Assembly (NCBI RefSeq): GCF_000337135.1
Contig: NZ_AOIN01000056.1
Span: 40,416-104,415, forward strand
Source: Natrialba chahannaoensis JCM 10990
GTDB lineage: Archaea > Halobacteriota > Halobacteria > Halobacteriales > Natrialbaceae
Direction: 5' to 3'
DNA: 64,000 bases
Under the pieces are notes generated by a model. The model was not told where the DNA came from, made no database searches, and saw only the letters and a program-made list of their open reading frames with translations. Position 1 is the stretch's first letter. Every line of letters starts with the position of its first letter. Shown piece after piece: positions 51,626-60,183 of the stretch. The position numbers were made by a program, and so were the translations under genes.

Positions 51626-51779
51626 GGAGGGCGTTGCTCTCCGCTATGGTTCTGTATAGGGTTCTGCCGAGTGCGAGAGACAGAGACTGTGATACTGGCA
51701 GTGGCAACGGTAGTGACAGCAAGCAGCGAGACACAAAAGCAAAACCGAGAACGCGAACGTGAACGTGAACGCAGCGACG
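51626..51779. other. Convergent gap with hexamer repeat GAACGT
   Basis: Between vapC and the end of glyA. GAACGCGAACGTGAACGTG near 51751 is a short slippage-type repeat. No gene or clear terminator is seen. Confidence 0.35.
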
Positions 51780-53033
51780 CTATGCGTCTTCGTACAGCGG
51801 ATTCGCCGCACAGAGCTCATCGACTTCCGCACGAACCGACTCGAGTACGTCCTCGTCGTCAGGGTCGTCGATCACGCGGGCGATGAGGTCGGCGACCGTC
51901 CGGCAGTCGTCCTCATCGAAGCCGCGGGTCGTCAGCGCCGGCGTGCCGGCGCGGATACCGGACGGATCGAACGCCGAGCGGGTCTCGCCCGGCACCGTGT
52001 TGCCGTTGAGGACGATGCCGGCGTCCTCGAGTGCCTCCTCGGCGTCGCCGCCGGAGGTGTCGGGGTGGCTCTCGCGCAGGTCGACAAGCACGAGGTGATT
52101 GTCGGTGCCCTCGGAGACGAGTGAGAAGCCGTGTTCGGCGAGCTGGTCGCCGAGCGCCTTCGCGTTCGCGACGGTCTGTTCGGCGTAGTCTTCGAACTCC
52201 GGCTGGAGCGCCTCCTTGAAGCCGACGGCCTTGCCGGCGACGTTGTGCATGAGCGGGCCGCCCTGGCCGCCGGGGAAGACGGCGGAGTCGATGTCGTCAG
52301 CGTACGCTTCCTCACACATGACGATGCCGCCGCGACCGGAGCGGATCGTCTTGTGGGTCGAGCCGGTGACGAAGTCCGCGATGCCGACCGGCGAGGAGTG
52401 GACGCCAGCGGCGACGAGGCCGGTGATGTGCGCAATGTCTGCGAGGTGGAGCGCGTCGACATCGTCGGCGACATCCTGGATGCGCCCCCATTCGATCTCG
52501 CGCGGGTAGGCGGAGTACCCCGAGACGATGATGTCCGGCTCGAACTCGGCGGCCTGTGCTTCGAGCCCGTCGTAGTCGATGTAGCCCGTTTCGGCGTCGA
52601 CTTCGTACTGCTCGACGTCGTAGAACTGGCCGACGAAGTTCGCCGGGTGGCCGTGGCTCAGGTGGCCGCCGTGGGTCAGATCCAGCGAGAGGATCTTGTC
52701 GCCCGGTTCGAGCATCGCAAAGTAGACGGCCTGGTTGGCCTGCGTGCCCGAGTGGGGCTGGACGTTGACGTGGTCGGCACCGAACAGCTCCGTGGCGCGC
52801 TCGATGGCGAGTTCTTCGACCTCGTCGGCGTACTCACAGCCGCCGTAGTAGCGCGAGCCGGGGTACCCCTCAGCGTACTTGTTCGTCAGCGCGCTCCCCT
52901 GGGCGTCGATGACGGCCTCGCTAACGTGGTTCTCGCTCGCGATCATCTGCAGAGACGATCGCTGGCGCTCTACCTCTCCCTTGAGTGCATCGGCGACGGC
53001 AGGATCGACCTCCCGGACGTGCTCGTGGTCCAT
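51780..53033 (-). CDS. glyA: Serine hydroxymethyltransferase
   Basis: 417 residues, normal for the family, from the ATG at 53033. Landmarks are LQMIASENHVS, GYPGSRYYGG, NVQPHSGTQANQAVY, LTHGGHLSHG, LADIAHITGLVAAG, and VTGSTHKTIRSGRGG with the PLP-binding Lys228. It is a PLP enzyme converting serine and a tetrahydro-pterin to glycine and the methylene-pterin. Haloarchaea use it for one-carbon supply. GTATAAGT (53057-53064) read on the minus strand is a TATA box 26 nt upstream, so the message is leaderless and this start is firm. Codons further upstream lie before the promoter. Confidence 0.96.
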   Translation of the reverse strand: MDHEHVREVDPAVADALKGEVERQRSSLQMIASENHVSEAVIDAQGSALTNKYAEGYPGSRYYGGCEYADEVEELAIERATELFGADHVNVQPHSGTQANQAVYFAMLEPGDKILSLDLTHGGHLSHGHPANFVGQFYDVEQYEVDAETGYIDYDGLEAQAAEFEPDIIVSGYSAYPREIEWGRIQDVADDVDALHLADIAHITGLVAAGVHSSPVGIADFVTGSTHKTIRSGRGGIVMCEEAYADDIDSAVFPGGQGGPLMHNVAGKAVGFKEALQPEFEDYAEQTVANAKALGDQLAEHGFSLVSEGTDNHLVLVDLRESHPDTSGGDAEEALEDAGIVLNGNTVPGETRSAFDPSGIRAGTPALTTRGFDEDDCRTVADLIARVIDDPDDEDVLESVRAEVDELCAANPLYEDA

Positions 53034-53056
53034 GTGCGAAGTGGTGTCTGGCTGCT

Positions 53057-53064
53057 GTATAAGT
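53057..53064 (-). promoter_or_regulatory. TATA box of leaderless glyA
   Basis: ACTTATAC on the minus strand is centred about 26 nt before the ATG at 53033. Confidence 0.65.
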
Positions 53065-53238
53065 GTACCTCTCTTCGGCAAGCCGAGCCACGAACACAAG
53101 CGATTGTGATGAAATCGATGGTGGTTTTGCCCGCGATTTTCTCTCACTCGGTGGCAGTCAACTGCCAGCAATCGTGTCCCTTGCAAGCTATTACCATCCG
53201 ATACAACTAACTACATTGCGTTGGATCTACCGTACTGA

Positions 53239-55437
53239 ATGCTCGTGTGGGATGAACGACAGGACGGCGTTCGTATTACCGACACCGACAGCGCTACACT
53301 GGCGATTACGGGCGAGGAATTGACCATTCGTGACCGAAATCCCGAACTCCCACGCCCGGTCGACGAAACCGTCTCGGTGCGCGCGAGCGAACTCCGCTTT
53401 CCACACGCCGTCGTCTATGCCTTCCCGCTGGATTCGGCGTCCGCACCGATGGAACTCGAACCGTGCGGTGACCCACTTTCGCTCCCTCCCAGCGAGTACG
53501 TCGTGGACATCGACACCGAGATCAAGAGCTACCTTCAGTTCCACAGTTCAGCCCGCATCGAACGGACCGACGACTTCGAATCCGTCGTCGTTTCGTTCCC
53601 CGAGCGGACCTCTGTCGACCTCGGCTTTCGCAGCCACCACGAGTTCCCCGCCGGCAGCATTACCGTTCCCGACTCGCCCTCGGCGCTCGCGACCGCCATC
53701 TCACATCTGGCCTCCTCGCACAAGACGACGAGCGCCGACCGTTCCTATCCGACGCTCCGAGGCCACCCACCGCTTCTCGAGTCTGGCGACGAACTGCACG
53801 TACCCGACTGCATTCGGGCCGATACGCCCGAGACCGGAATCGAACTCGTCGTGCCACCCTGCTACGAGATGATATACCTCGTCGCACCACTTGCATACTA
53901 CCTGCAGGCACAAGTTCGGACCGACGCGTCGCTGTACCCCGACGCAGAAACCGGTGTCGTGCTCCGCCTCTCCGACCTCGGCATCGACCACCACCTCGCC
54001 GGCCCGCCCGCACTCGAGTGCGAGGTCACAGAACTCCTCCGGAAGACGTTCTTCTTCGACTGTCTGGTTCGCAACGCCGGCCCCTACGGGACGGCGTTAG
54101 CAGAGGAAGCGGTGCTTGATGCGAATCGGGTCACCATCGAGCCGGCACAGCTCTACGAGGCGACACCCCAGGAGCGGCTGGCGGCCTACCTCGACGTCCC
54201 GTTCGACGCAATCGAATCCCACCTGCCGGAGTGGCACCTTGCGACGTACGTCGCGCCCGAGTACGAGCACGTCGAGACGCTCCCGTTCCTGCTTGATCGG
54301 CTCAGCCTCCTCTACCGACCGGAGACCTCACGCCTCGACGGTCAGGAGCTGGTCGACCGATCGCTCACCGCCTGCTATCGCGGTGGCGCTCGATCCGGCT
54401 CCAGCGGAGAGGTCGCGTCCGTCGATATCGTCAAACCCGAACTGCGACACGGACGGGTCCACGGCTGGCTCGCAGACGGCGTCCCAATCGATGTCTTCAA
54501 CGCCGCCCCCGAGGCGTACGCGAACCGACTCGAGTTCCTCGAGCGGGCGAGTGAGGAGACCTCGGTCTGTGTCGTCCTGAACGATCCGGAGATGGCTGGC
54601 GAGCACAACGATGTTGCTGAGATCTATCGCGCGCGGTCGGGCGAGTTGCCGATGACCGTCACGGTTTCCGAGGGCGTCACGACGGACGAACTCGCGCGAA
54701 TCTTCGAAGACGGCTTTGACTTCGTCCACTACATCGGTCACTGCGAGGAAGCGGGTCTACGCTGTCCGGACGGCCACCTGTCGATGACGAGCCTCGATCG
54801 CTGTGAGACACAGACGTTCTTTCTCAACGCCTGCGGCTCGTTCTACGAAGGACGGACGTTGATCGAGAAGGGCAGCGTCGCAGGAGCCGTCACCGTCAGG
54901 AAGGTGCTGAACGACCACGCCGTCAAGGTCGGTTCAGCCTTCGCAAAGCTACTAGTCCACGGGTTCAGCATCGAACGAGCGTTGGCGCTCGCTCGACGGC
55001 GAATCATCATGGGCAAAGACTACACCGTCGTCGGCGACGGCACTCACTCGCTAACCCAGGGCGAACATCGCCTCCCGACGACGGTTCGCGTCGAGGACCT
55101 CGATTCGTCGACTGGGGAGAGAGCACCGGAGACACGATCAGAGACAGACGGGACCGTACTCGAGTACCCGCGACCTGGCTCCGGCACTGCGGTCGATGCC
55201 GGCGGTGATGACGGGCAGTATCTGGTCACGCTCGATTGTTACTCGCCGCGTCTCACGGGATCGTACTACTTCCCCCACACTGCGGATAACGAGGTTGCGT
55301 ACCTCTGTGGATCGGAGTCGAGATTCGTGCTCTCGGCGTCGGAACTCGTGACGTTGCTCAAAGAAACGTCGGCGTCGGTGATCTATGACGGCGACATTGA
55401 ATGGTCGCACGCGATCTGGCCGGCGTTCGAACCGTGA
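53239..55437 (+). CDS. CHAT-domain (caspase-like) cysteine protease with large unique N-terminus
   Basis: 732 residues, no signal peptide. The C-terminal CHAT/caspase-like domain (about 430-625) has HYIGHC with His501 and FFLNACGSF with Cys532, the His-Cys dyad of clan CD proteases. VAGAVTVRKVLNDHAVKVGSA and ERALALARRRIIMG continue the fold. Residues 1-430 match no domain that I recognise: mixed alpha/beta with a hydrophobic CYEMIYLVAPLAYYLQAQVR segment near 218-237 and a conserved-looking FFFDCLVRNAGPYGTAL near 273-290. The last 110 residues are a further module. In bacteria CHAT proteases act in effector or defence modules. Here no obvious partner is adjacent, so target and trigger are unknown. 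Confidence 0.85.
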   Translation: MLVWDERQDGVRITDTDSATLAITGEELTIRDRNPELPRPVDETVSVRASELRFPHAVVYAFPLDSASAPMELEPCGDPLSLPPSEYVVDIDTEIKSYLQFHSSARIERTDDFESVVVSFPERTSVDLGFRSHHEFPAGSITVPDSPSALATAISHLASSHKTTSADRSYPTLRGHPPLLESGDELHVPDCIRADTPETGIELVVPPCYEMIYLVAPLAYYLQAQVRTDASLYPDAETGVVLRLSDLGIDHHLAGPPALECEVTELLRKTFFFDCLVRNAGPYGTALAEEAVLDANRVTIEPAQLYEATPQERLAAYLDVPFDAIESHLPEWHLATYVAPEYEHVETLPFLLDRLSLLYRPETSRLDGQELVDRSLTACYRGGARSGSSGEVASVDIVKPELRHGRVHGWLADGVPIDVFNAAPEAYANRLEFLERASEETSVCVVLNDPEMAGEHNDVAEIYRARSGELPMTVTVSEGVTTDELARIFEDGFDFVHYIGHCEEAGLRCPDGHLSMTSLDRCETQTFFLNACGSFYEGRTLIEKGSVAGAVTVRKVLNDHAVKVGSAFAKLLVHGFSIERALALARRRIIMGKDYTVVGDGTHSLTQGEHRLPTTVRVEDLDSSTGERAPETRSETDGTVLEYPRPGSGTAVDAGGDDGQYLVTLDCYSPRLTGSYYFPHTADNEVAYLCGSESRFVLSASELVTLLKETSASVIYDGDIEWSHAIWPAFEP

Positions 55438-55944
55438 TAGGGCCCCACCCTGATGGGTGAGGCACTTTCGTCACGTCGCCGTTCTGAGTTCTAGTTCTAG
55501 TTCCGAGTCCTGGGACCTTGGACCCGGGTCCTAAGCAGTCTGTCGTAGTTGCTGGCCGCGAACCTATGGTCCACCGTACGTACTCACACGCTCCGTCTTG
55601 ACTCGTGGGAGCGCGTCCCGAATTTGCACAGTAGCTGCGAAAACGGAGTGGTGGAAGGGCTGAGCGGCAAACCAGGGCCGGGGGAATGGAACATCCATAC
55701 AGACTAACAATGCCAGAACCAGAGCATATAACTGACGCAAATTTTATCGGTTACCGAGAACGTACTAAACACCACAGCCCGGTTCGTTGAGATTCGGTAC
55801 CCACCTCTGTAGATCAGTTAAACGTGTCGGTGCAATGAACTACAAACGGACAAAAATTACTGGTTCGTCAATCAGGTGAGAAGTTCTGCCGTGATGATGG
55901 CCACCAAAATTAAGTACTGCGCTCTCGATTACTTCTGTAGAGAG
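55438..55944. promoter_or_regulatory. Intergenic region between CHAT gene and tbsP
   Basis: 507 nt. A CACCC-TGAT-GGGTG hairpin (55446-55459) right after the CHAT stop may end transcription. At 55481-55532 there is short-unit repetition (AGTTCTAGTTCTAGTTCC) and a GGACCCGGGTCC palindrome. It includes two CTAG tetramers, which are rare in haloarchaea. AATTAAGTA (55908-55916) is the TATA box of tbsP. Confidence 0.5.
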
Positions 55945-56763
55945 ATGGCTTCGAATTTACTCAACCACCAGATTGACGATATACTGGAATCGATTCTCGA
56001 AGATGCAAGCGGTGACGTATACATGGTTAACCCGTCGCGGGATGCCATCGAGGAGTTCATTTCCGTCGCTACAGCGTTCGACGGCTCACTCCCGTCGGTC
56101 CACATGCTCGCCGACGAACGCACCCTGAAAGCGGTCATGGACGACTTCATCGTCGCATCGAACGCAGCGGACCTCATCAGCGAGGGTGCACTCGCACTCC
56201 ACACGCTCGATGAAGCACCTGAGAACTCGCTGCTCGTCACTGACGAGCGCGTCATCGCCGTCGTCCACGCCGGCGACCGCGTCGGCGGCCTCGTCACCGA
56301 CGACGACAGCTTCGTCGAGGACACCTTCGACACCTACGCGGCCCGCTGGGAGGACGCCTCCGCGTTCAACCTCCGTACCCCGCCGATTACAGACGTTCGC
56401 GAGACACTCGCCGACGAGATCAGCCCCGACGCCGAAGAAGACTTCACGGCGATTCTCAACTCGCTCGAGACCGCCCGCGGCGACGGCGACGGCCTCGACG
56501 AAGTCACGATTTCGCTGCTCGTCGCAGCGAAGAACGAGGCGCTGCTGTACGACATCAGCAAGTGGGGAGAGGACGTGGGGATCGCTAGTAAGGCGACGTT
56601 CAGCCGCACGAAGACCAAGCTCGAGGACATGGGTCTAATCGACACGGAGAAGGTTCCGATCGATGTCGGTCGTCCCCGCCTGCGTCTGAAGATTGGCGAC
56701 GACCGCCTGCGCGAGGCCGACAACGGTCAGCTCGCGACAGTCGCACAGTCTATCCTGAACTAG
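55945..56763 (+). CDS. tbsP: TbsP family transcriptional regulator (former DUF5821)
   Basis: 272 residues from the ATG at 55945. MASNLLNHQIDDILESIL and VYMVNPSRDAIEEFI open the sensor-like domain. ALHTLDEAPENSLLVTDERV and AGDRVGGLVTDDD are also characteristic. The C-terminal winged helix (about 195-250) reads LDEVTISLLVAAKNEALLYDISKWGEDVGIASK (in two parts) followed by TFSRTKTKLEDMGLI. In Haloferax the homologue represses/activates central carbon genes alongside TrmB. The same role here is inferred from family membership. The TATA at 55908-55916 is centred 26 nt before a start close to 55938, so the in-frame ATG at 55876 lies upstream of the promoter and is rejected. Confidence 0.88.
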   Translation: MASNLLNHQIDDILESILEDASGDVYMVNPSRDAIEEFISVATAFDGSLPSVHMLADERTLKAVMDDFIVASNAADLISEGALALHTLDEAPENSLLVTDERVIAVVHAGDRVGGLVTDDDSFVEDTFDTYAARWEDASAFNLRTPPITDVRETLADEISPDAEEDFTAILNSLETARGDGDGLDEVTISLLVAAKNEALLYDISKWGEDVGIASKATFSRTKTKLEDMGLIDTEKVPIDVGRPRLRLKIGDDRLREADNGQLATVAQSILN

Positions 56764-56772
56764 AATCCGACT

Positions 56773-56795
56773 GTGATGGGTCTCCCACCCATCAC
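56773..56795 (+). terminator. Perfect 9-bp hairpin after tbsP
   Basis: GTGATGGGT and ACCCATCAC surround a CTCCC loop, starting 10 nt after the stop. No U-tract follows, so it may protect the 3' end or terminate by another route. Confidence 0.5.
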
Positions 56796-57070
56796 TGGTC
56801 GCACACTCCAACCTCACACAGTACCGTCTCTAACGGAGTTATCGTACTTGAGTTCGTGGTAGAGATTTCTCTTTCTCTCCTCCGACACCCACTCGTACTC
56901 CCACAAGAGTCGACGTGACGCAGTCGATGGTGCGAGCAGACGAGTACCGAGTTGCCTTCTCGAACACGCGACATTCGACACAGCGGTCGGTGCTAGCGGA
57001 TTTAACTGTCCGTACTCACTAGCTGGGAACGGAATGTCGCTTCACGGCACTTCCTCACTGTCCGACTCTC
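56796..57070. promoter_or_regulatory. Intergenic region with promoter of the VOC dioxygenase gene
   Basis: GATTTAAC (56999-57006) is a TATA-like element predicting transcription start near 57028 and a leader of about 43 nt. No gene is seen in this stretch. Confidence 0.4.
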
Positions 57071-58015
57071 ATGCTCACAGACACCGCTGGAATCCACCAC
57101 ATCACAGGTATCGTTCGGAACGCACAGCAGAACGTCGAGTTCTACAGAGACGTGCTCGGCCTCCGTCTCGTCAAGCAAACGGTGAACTTCAACGAGAAGT
57201 TCACGCGACACCTCTTTTATGGCGATGAGACCGGATCACCCGGCACCGCATTAACCTTCTTTCCGTATCCAGCAGCCAACGACGGCCGGCCGGGAACGCC
57301 ACAGATCAGTACTGCTTCGCTGGTGATTCCGCCTGACTCGGTGACGTACTGGCAAGATCGTCTCGCCGAGCACGGCGTCACGGTCGAAGCGCCCGTCGAA
57401 CGATTCGACGAAACCGTGCTTCGAGTCGCCGATCCCGATGGCACACAACTCGAGTTGGTTACTGGTGTGTCGGCTGTCAAACCGTGGGAGGATAGCACAG
57501 TCCCCGAACAGCACGCAATTCGTGGCATTCACGGTGTAACGCTGCTCTCCGTGAACAGGTACGTCACCGCGAGCGTGCTTGAGACGCTTGGATTCGACCT
57601 CACGGCGCAGGAAGACGACCGGGTTCGGTACGAGGCACCCGGAGAGCATGCGACCGTCATCGATCTCCTCGACCGCGATGCCGAGTTCGGGCGCGAGGGT
57701 GCAGGGTCGATCCACCACGTTGCTGTCTCCGTTCCAGATGTGGACCAGCTCTACGAGTGGCACGACCTCTTTCGGGAGCGCGACTACGATGTGTCCCGGG
57801 TGAAAGACCGACACTTCTTCCACTCGCTGTACGTCCGTGAGCCAGGTGGAATCCTGTTCGAACTCGCAACGGAACAACCAGGTCTTACGGCCGACAGCGA
57901 TCTCGATACACTCGGACAAACGCTCTATCTGCCGCCGTGGCTCGAAACGGACCGCGAGATGATCGAAAATCAGTTACAGCCACTCGATCTCTCAGCAGGG
58001 CAGGAGTCGACCTAA
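57071..58015 (+). CDS. VOC-family ring-cleaving dioxygenase (MhqO/CatE-like)
   Basis: 314 residues made of two vicinal-oxygen-chelate halves. The first (1-140) starts GIHHITGIVRNAQQNVEFYR and has DPDGTQLELVTG. The second (150-290) has GIHGVTLLSVNRY, GSIHHVAVSVPD and REPGGILFELAT. His in HHIT, His in IHHVA and Glu in FELAT are the expected metal ligands. Family members open hydroquinone or catechol rings and in Bacillus protect against quinone stress. The stop overlaps the next gene's start (TAATG at 58013-58017). The partner is a serine hydrolase, the same pairing as MhqO/MhqD. Confidence 0.88.
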   Translation: MLTDTAGIHHITGIVRNAQQNVEFYRDVLGLRLVKQTVNFNEKFTRHLFYGDETGSPGTALTFFPYPAANDGRPGTPQISTASLVIPPDSVTYWQDRLAEHGVTVEAPVERFDETVLRVADPDGTQLELVTGVSAVKPWEDSTVPEQHAIRGIHGVTLLSVNRYVTASVLETLGFDLTAQEDDRVRYEAPGEHATVIDLLDRDAEFGREGAGSIHHVAVSVPDVDQLYEWHDLFRERDYDVSRVKDRHFFHSLYVREPGGILFELATEQPGLTADSDLDTLGQTLYLPPWLETDREMIENQLQPLDLSAGQEST

Positions 58016-58671
58016 TGGGGCAGAATGATTCGGGAGCGAACGAGCATCCACACGACGGACAACCGATCGAGACGGCCGGTGCGCCACCAGCGGTGGCCGA
58101 CGCAGCCGTCGTCCTGCTTCACGGCCGTGGATCGACTGCACAGCATCTCCTTACACTCATCGATGAATTTCTTCACCACGGTGCAATGTATCTCGCCCCA
58201 CAGGCAGCCCACAGGTCGTGGTATCCTCGATCTGCATTTGCACCACTCGAAGAGAACGAGCCGTGGCTATCCTCAGGGTTTCAGCGTATTGAAGCGGCAA
58301 TCGAGATCGCTTCCGACGCGGCCGTCCCTCCAGAACGCACGCTCCTCTTCGGTTTCTCACAGGGTGGTTGTCTCGCAAGCGAGTTCGTAGCACGAACCCC
58401 TCGTCGATACGGCGGCCTCATCGTGCTGTCGGGGAGCCTTCTCGGCCCCGAACGAACACGAGACAACAGTGGGTCTCTCGATGAGATGCCAGTATTCTTC
58501 GGCTGTGGTACAGACGACCCCTACATTCCCGCCGAGCGTGTTCAGGACTCGGCGAACGCGTTCGAACAACTCGATGGGGACGTACAGCACAGGCTCTACG
58601 ACGAACTGGGGCATGCTATCAACGACGACGAAATCCAGACGATCAATTCGTTCATCGAGCGACTCGTCTGA
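58015..58671 (+). CDS. Alpha/beta hydrolase (phospholipase/carboxylesterase type, MhqD-like)
   Basis: 218 residues from the ATG at 58015, sharing one base with the preceding stop. VVLLHGRGSTAQHLLTLIDE gives the oxyanion HG, and LLFGFSQGGCLASEFVART carries the nucleophilic Ser of GFSQGG. FFGCGTDDPYIPAERV gives the Asp, and DELGHAINDDEI the His. It is a cytosolic esterase. With the VOC dioxygenase it probably processes an aromatic ring-cleavage product or detoxifies quinone conjugates, by analogy with MhqD. The codons open upstream of 58015 overlap the dioxygenase gene. Confidence 0.88.
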   Translation: MGQNDSGANEHPHDGQPIETAGAPPAVADAAVVLLHGRGSTAQHLLTLIDEFLHHGAMYLAPQAAHRSWYPRSAFAPLEENEPWLSSGFQRIEAAIEIASDAAVPPERTLLFGFSQGGCLASEFVARTPRRYGGLIVLSGSLLGPERTRDNSGSLDEMPVFFGCGTDDPYIPAERVQDSANAFEQLDGDVQHRLYDELGHAINDDEIQTINSFIERLV

Positions 58672-58688
58672 ACTGCTCGTAGAACAAC

Positions 58689-59408
58689 TCAACTCTCTCC
58701 GTACACCGGCACAGCAGCCCCGCTCGTCGCGCTCGCAGCATCACTACAGAGAAACAGTATCGTTCGGGCGATTTCGTCGGGTGTCGGCCACTTCTGATGG
58801 GCAGCGTCCGGTAGCAGTTCCCGATTCGCCGGGGTGTCGATGATACTCGGCATGATGGCGTTCGCACGAACGGACCCTCGGTTCTCTGCTGCAATCGTTT
58901 CCGTCAGGAGTCGCACACCGGCTTTCGCGGCACGGTAGGGTCCATCGCCCTCACCGCCACCAAGCGAGGAACGTGAACTAACGGTCACGAGAGTCCCCTC
59001 GGATGCACGCAAGTGGGGGATTGCGTGTTTGGCTGCCAGAAACATCGTCTTGAGATTAACGTCCAGAAGAAAATCGAACTCGTCAACGCCGGTCTCGTCG
59101 ATCGGCGTTCCGCCACGCCACGAGCCGACAAGCGAACAGAGTGCATCGAGTCGGCCGTGGTCCTCGAGAAGTGACTCGAACACGGACGCCACAGCGGCTT
59201 CGTCGGTGAAATCTGCGTCGTAGAACTGAACGCGATCTTCATCGAGGAGTGTTGCGGCCTTGCCGTCTTTCGGTGGGTTACGAGCACTCATACAAACAGT
59301 CGCACCGGCGTCGTGGAAGTGCTCAACGGTTGCCGTGCCGAGCGAACCGCTCGCTCCTGCTACGAGAACGACCTGATCAGTGAACTCGAACTCGAATTGC
59401 GTGGACAT
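58689..59408 (-). CDS. Short-chain dehydrogenase/reductase
   Basis: 239 residues, a standard SDR length. VLVAGASGSLGTA is the NAD(P)-binding TGxxxGxG motif. Then come DADFTDEAAV, CSLVGSWRGG, a NVNL-like DVNLKTMF, VTVSSRSS (catalytic Ser), PYRAAKAGVRLL (Tyr and Lys), and a late IIDTPANREL. All active-site residues are present. The substrate is unknown. It is convergent with the hydrolase gene (17 nt gap) and divergent from the CoA-binding protein gene, so it may or may not share the aromatic/quinone context. Confidence 0.9.
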   Translation of the reverse strand: MSTQFEFEFTDQVVLVAGASGSLGTATVEHFHDAGATVCMSARNPPKDGKAATLLDEDRVQFYDADFTDEAAVASVFESLLEDHGRLDALCSLVGSWRGGTPIDETGVDEFDFLLDVNLKTMFLAAKHAIPHLRASEGTLVTVSSRSSLGGGEGDGPYRAAKAGVRLLTETIAAENRGSVRANAIMPSIIDTPANRELLPDAAHQKWPTPDEIARTILFLCSDAASATSGAAVPVYGES

Positions 59409-59580
59409 CGTGGTGAGCTACGAACAACTGTCACGTAAATGGAGAGGTCTACAGAGAGATACCTTGTTCCCGTTGTGGCTGTTCAATCGTGACAACAGCA
59501 CCTCGATACACACTCGAGACACACTGATCGAACGATTGCTGTCTAACTGGGTGTAGATTCATTTGTAGTGGCAACGAGAT

Positions 59581-60009
59581 ATGAGTGTGCCAATCGAAGA
59601 CCCAGACAAACTCCGGCAGATTCTCGACTACGACCGCGTTGCAGTCGTCGGTGCATCGACCTCGCACGAGAAAGCAGCACACATCGTCCCAGCATACCTC
59701 CAGCGACACGGGTACGAACTCCGTCCAGTTAACCCGAACGCGACCGAGGTTTTCGGAGAGCCTGCGTTCGATTCACTGCCCGACATCGTGGATCCCGTTG
59801 ATATCGTCCAGATCTTTCGGCCAAGCGGGGAAGTTCCGGACATCGTTGCACAGGCGCTGGATCGTGACGACGTGAAGGCAATATGGATGCAGCCGGGGAC
59901 GCAGAACGACGAGGCAGCACGTACGGCCGAAGCCGCTGACATTGCTGTCGTTCAGAACCGCTGTATGAAAGTCGAACACGGCCAACTCATCCGCAACCCG
60001 ATGGACTAA
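59581..60009 (+). CDS. CoA-binding domain protein (succinyl-CoA-synthetase-alpha-like)
   Basis: 142 residues forming a single Rossmann domain of the CoA-binding protein family. RVAVVGASTSHEKAAHIVPA is the nucleotide loop, YELRPVNPNATEVFGEPAF the next strand/helix, VDIVQIFRPSGEVPDIVAQA the third. IWMQPGTQNDEAA and VVQNRCMKVEH end the fold with the conserved NRCMxxEH motif. A role as CoA/acyl-carrier-binding switch is assumed for the family; the partner is unknown. It is a monocistron. Confidence 0.9.
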   Translation: MSVPIEDPDKLRQILDYDRVAVVGASTSHEKAAHIVPAYLQRHGYELRPVNPNATEVFGEPAFDSLPDIVDPVDIVQIFRPSGEVPDIVAQALDRDDVKAIWMQPGTQNDEAARTAEAADIAVVQNRCMKVEHGQLIRNPMD

Positions 60010-60183
60010 ATCAGACCACAGACACCCGCTCTCGGGTGCTGGTCCCGCCACTCTGCCCGCAACTCCCATCCTGTGACTCCCCTCTCTCCTCGAGTCCGCA
60101 ACCGCCATCCACACACCATCCGCACTGCGGATCCGCAACCGGATGACGCAAACCCCAAGTTCGCGCCGCGTGAGAGCTCTCGT

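Noticed and set aside
51751..51775. GAACGT hexamer run before the glyA 3' end considered as an operator
   Set aside because: It is short, asymmetrical and lies downstream of both adjacent genes. Slippage is the simpler explanation.
55876..55945. Earlier ATG for tbsP (adds 23 residues)
   Set aside because: The TATA box at 55908-55916 lies inside the extension, and MASNLLNHQ matches the usual family N-terminus.
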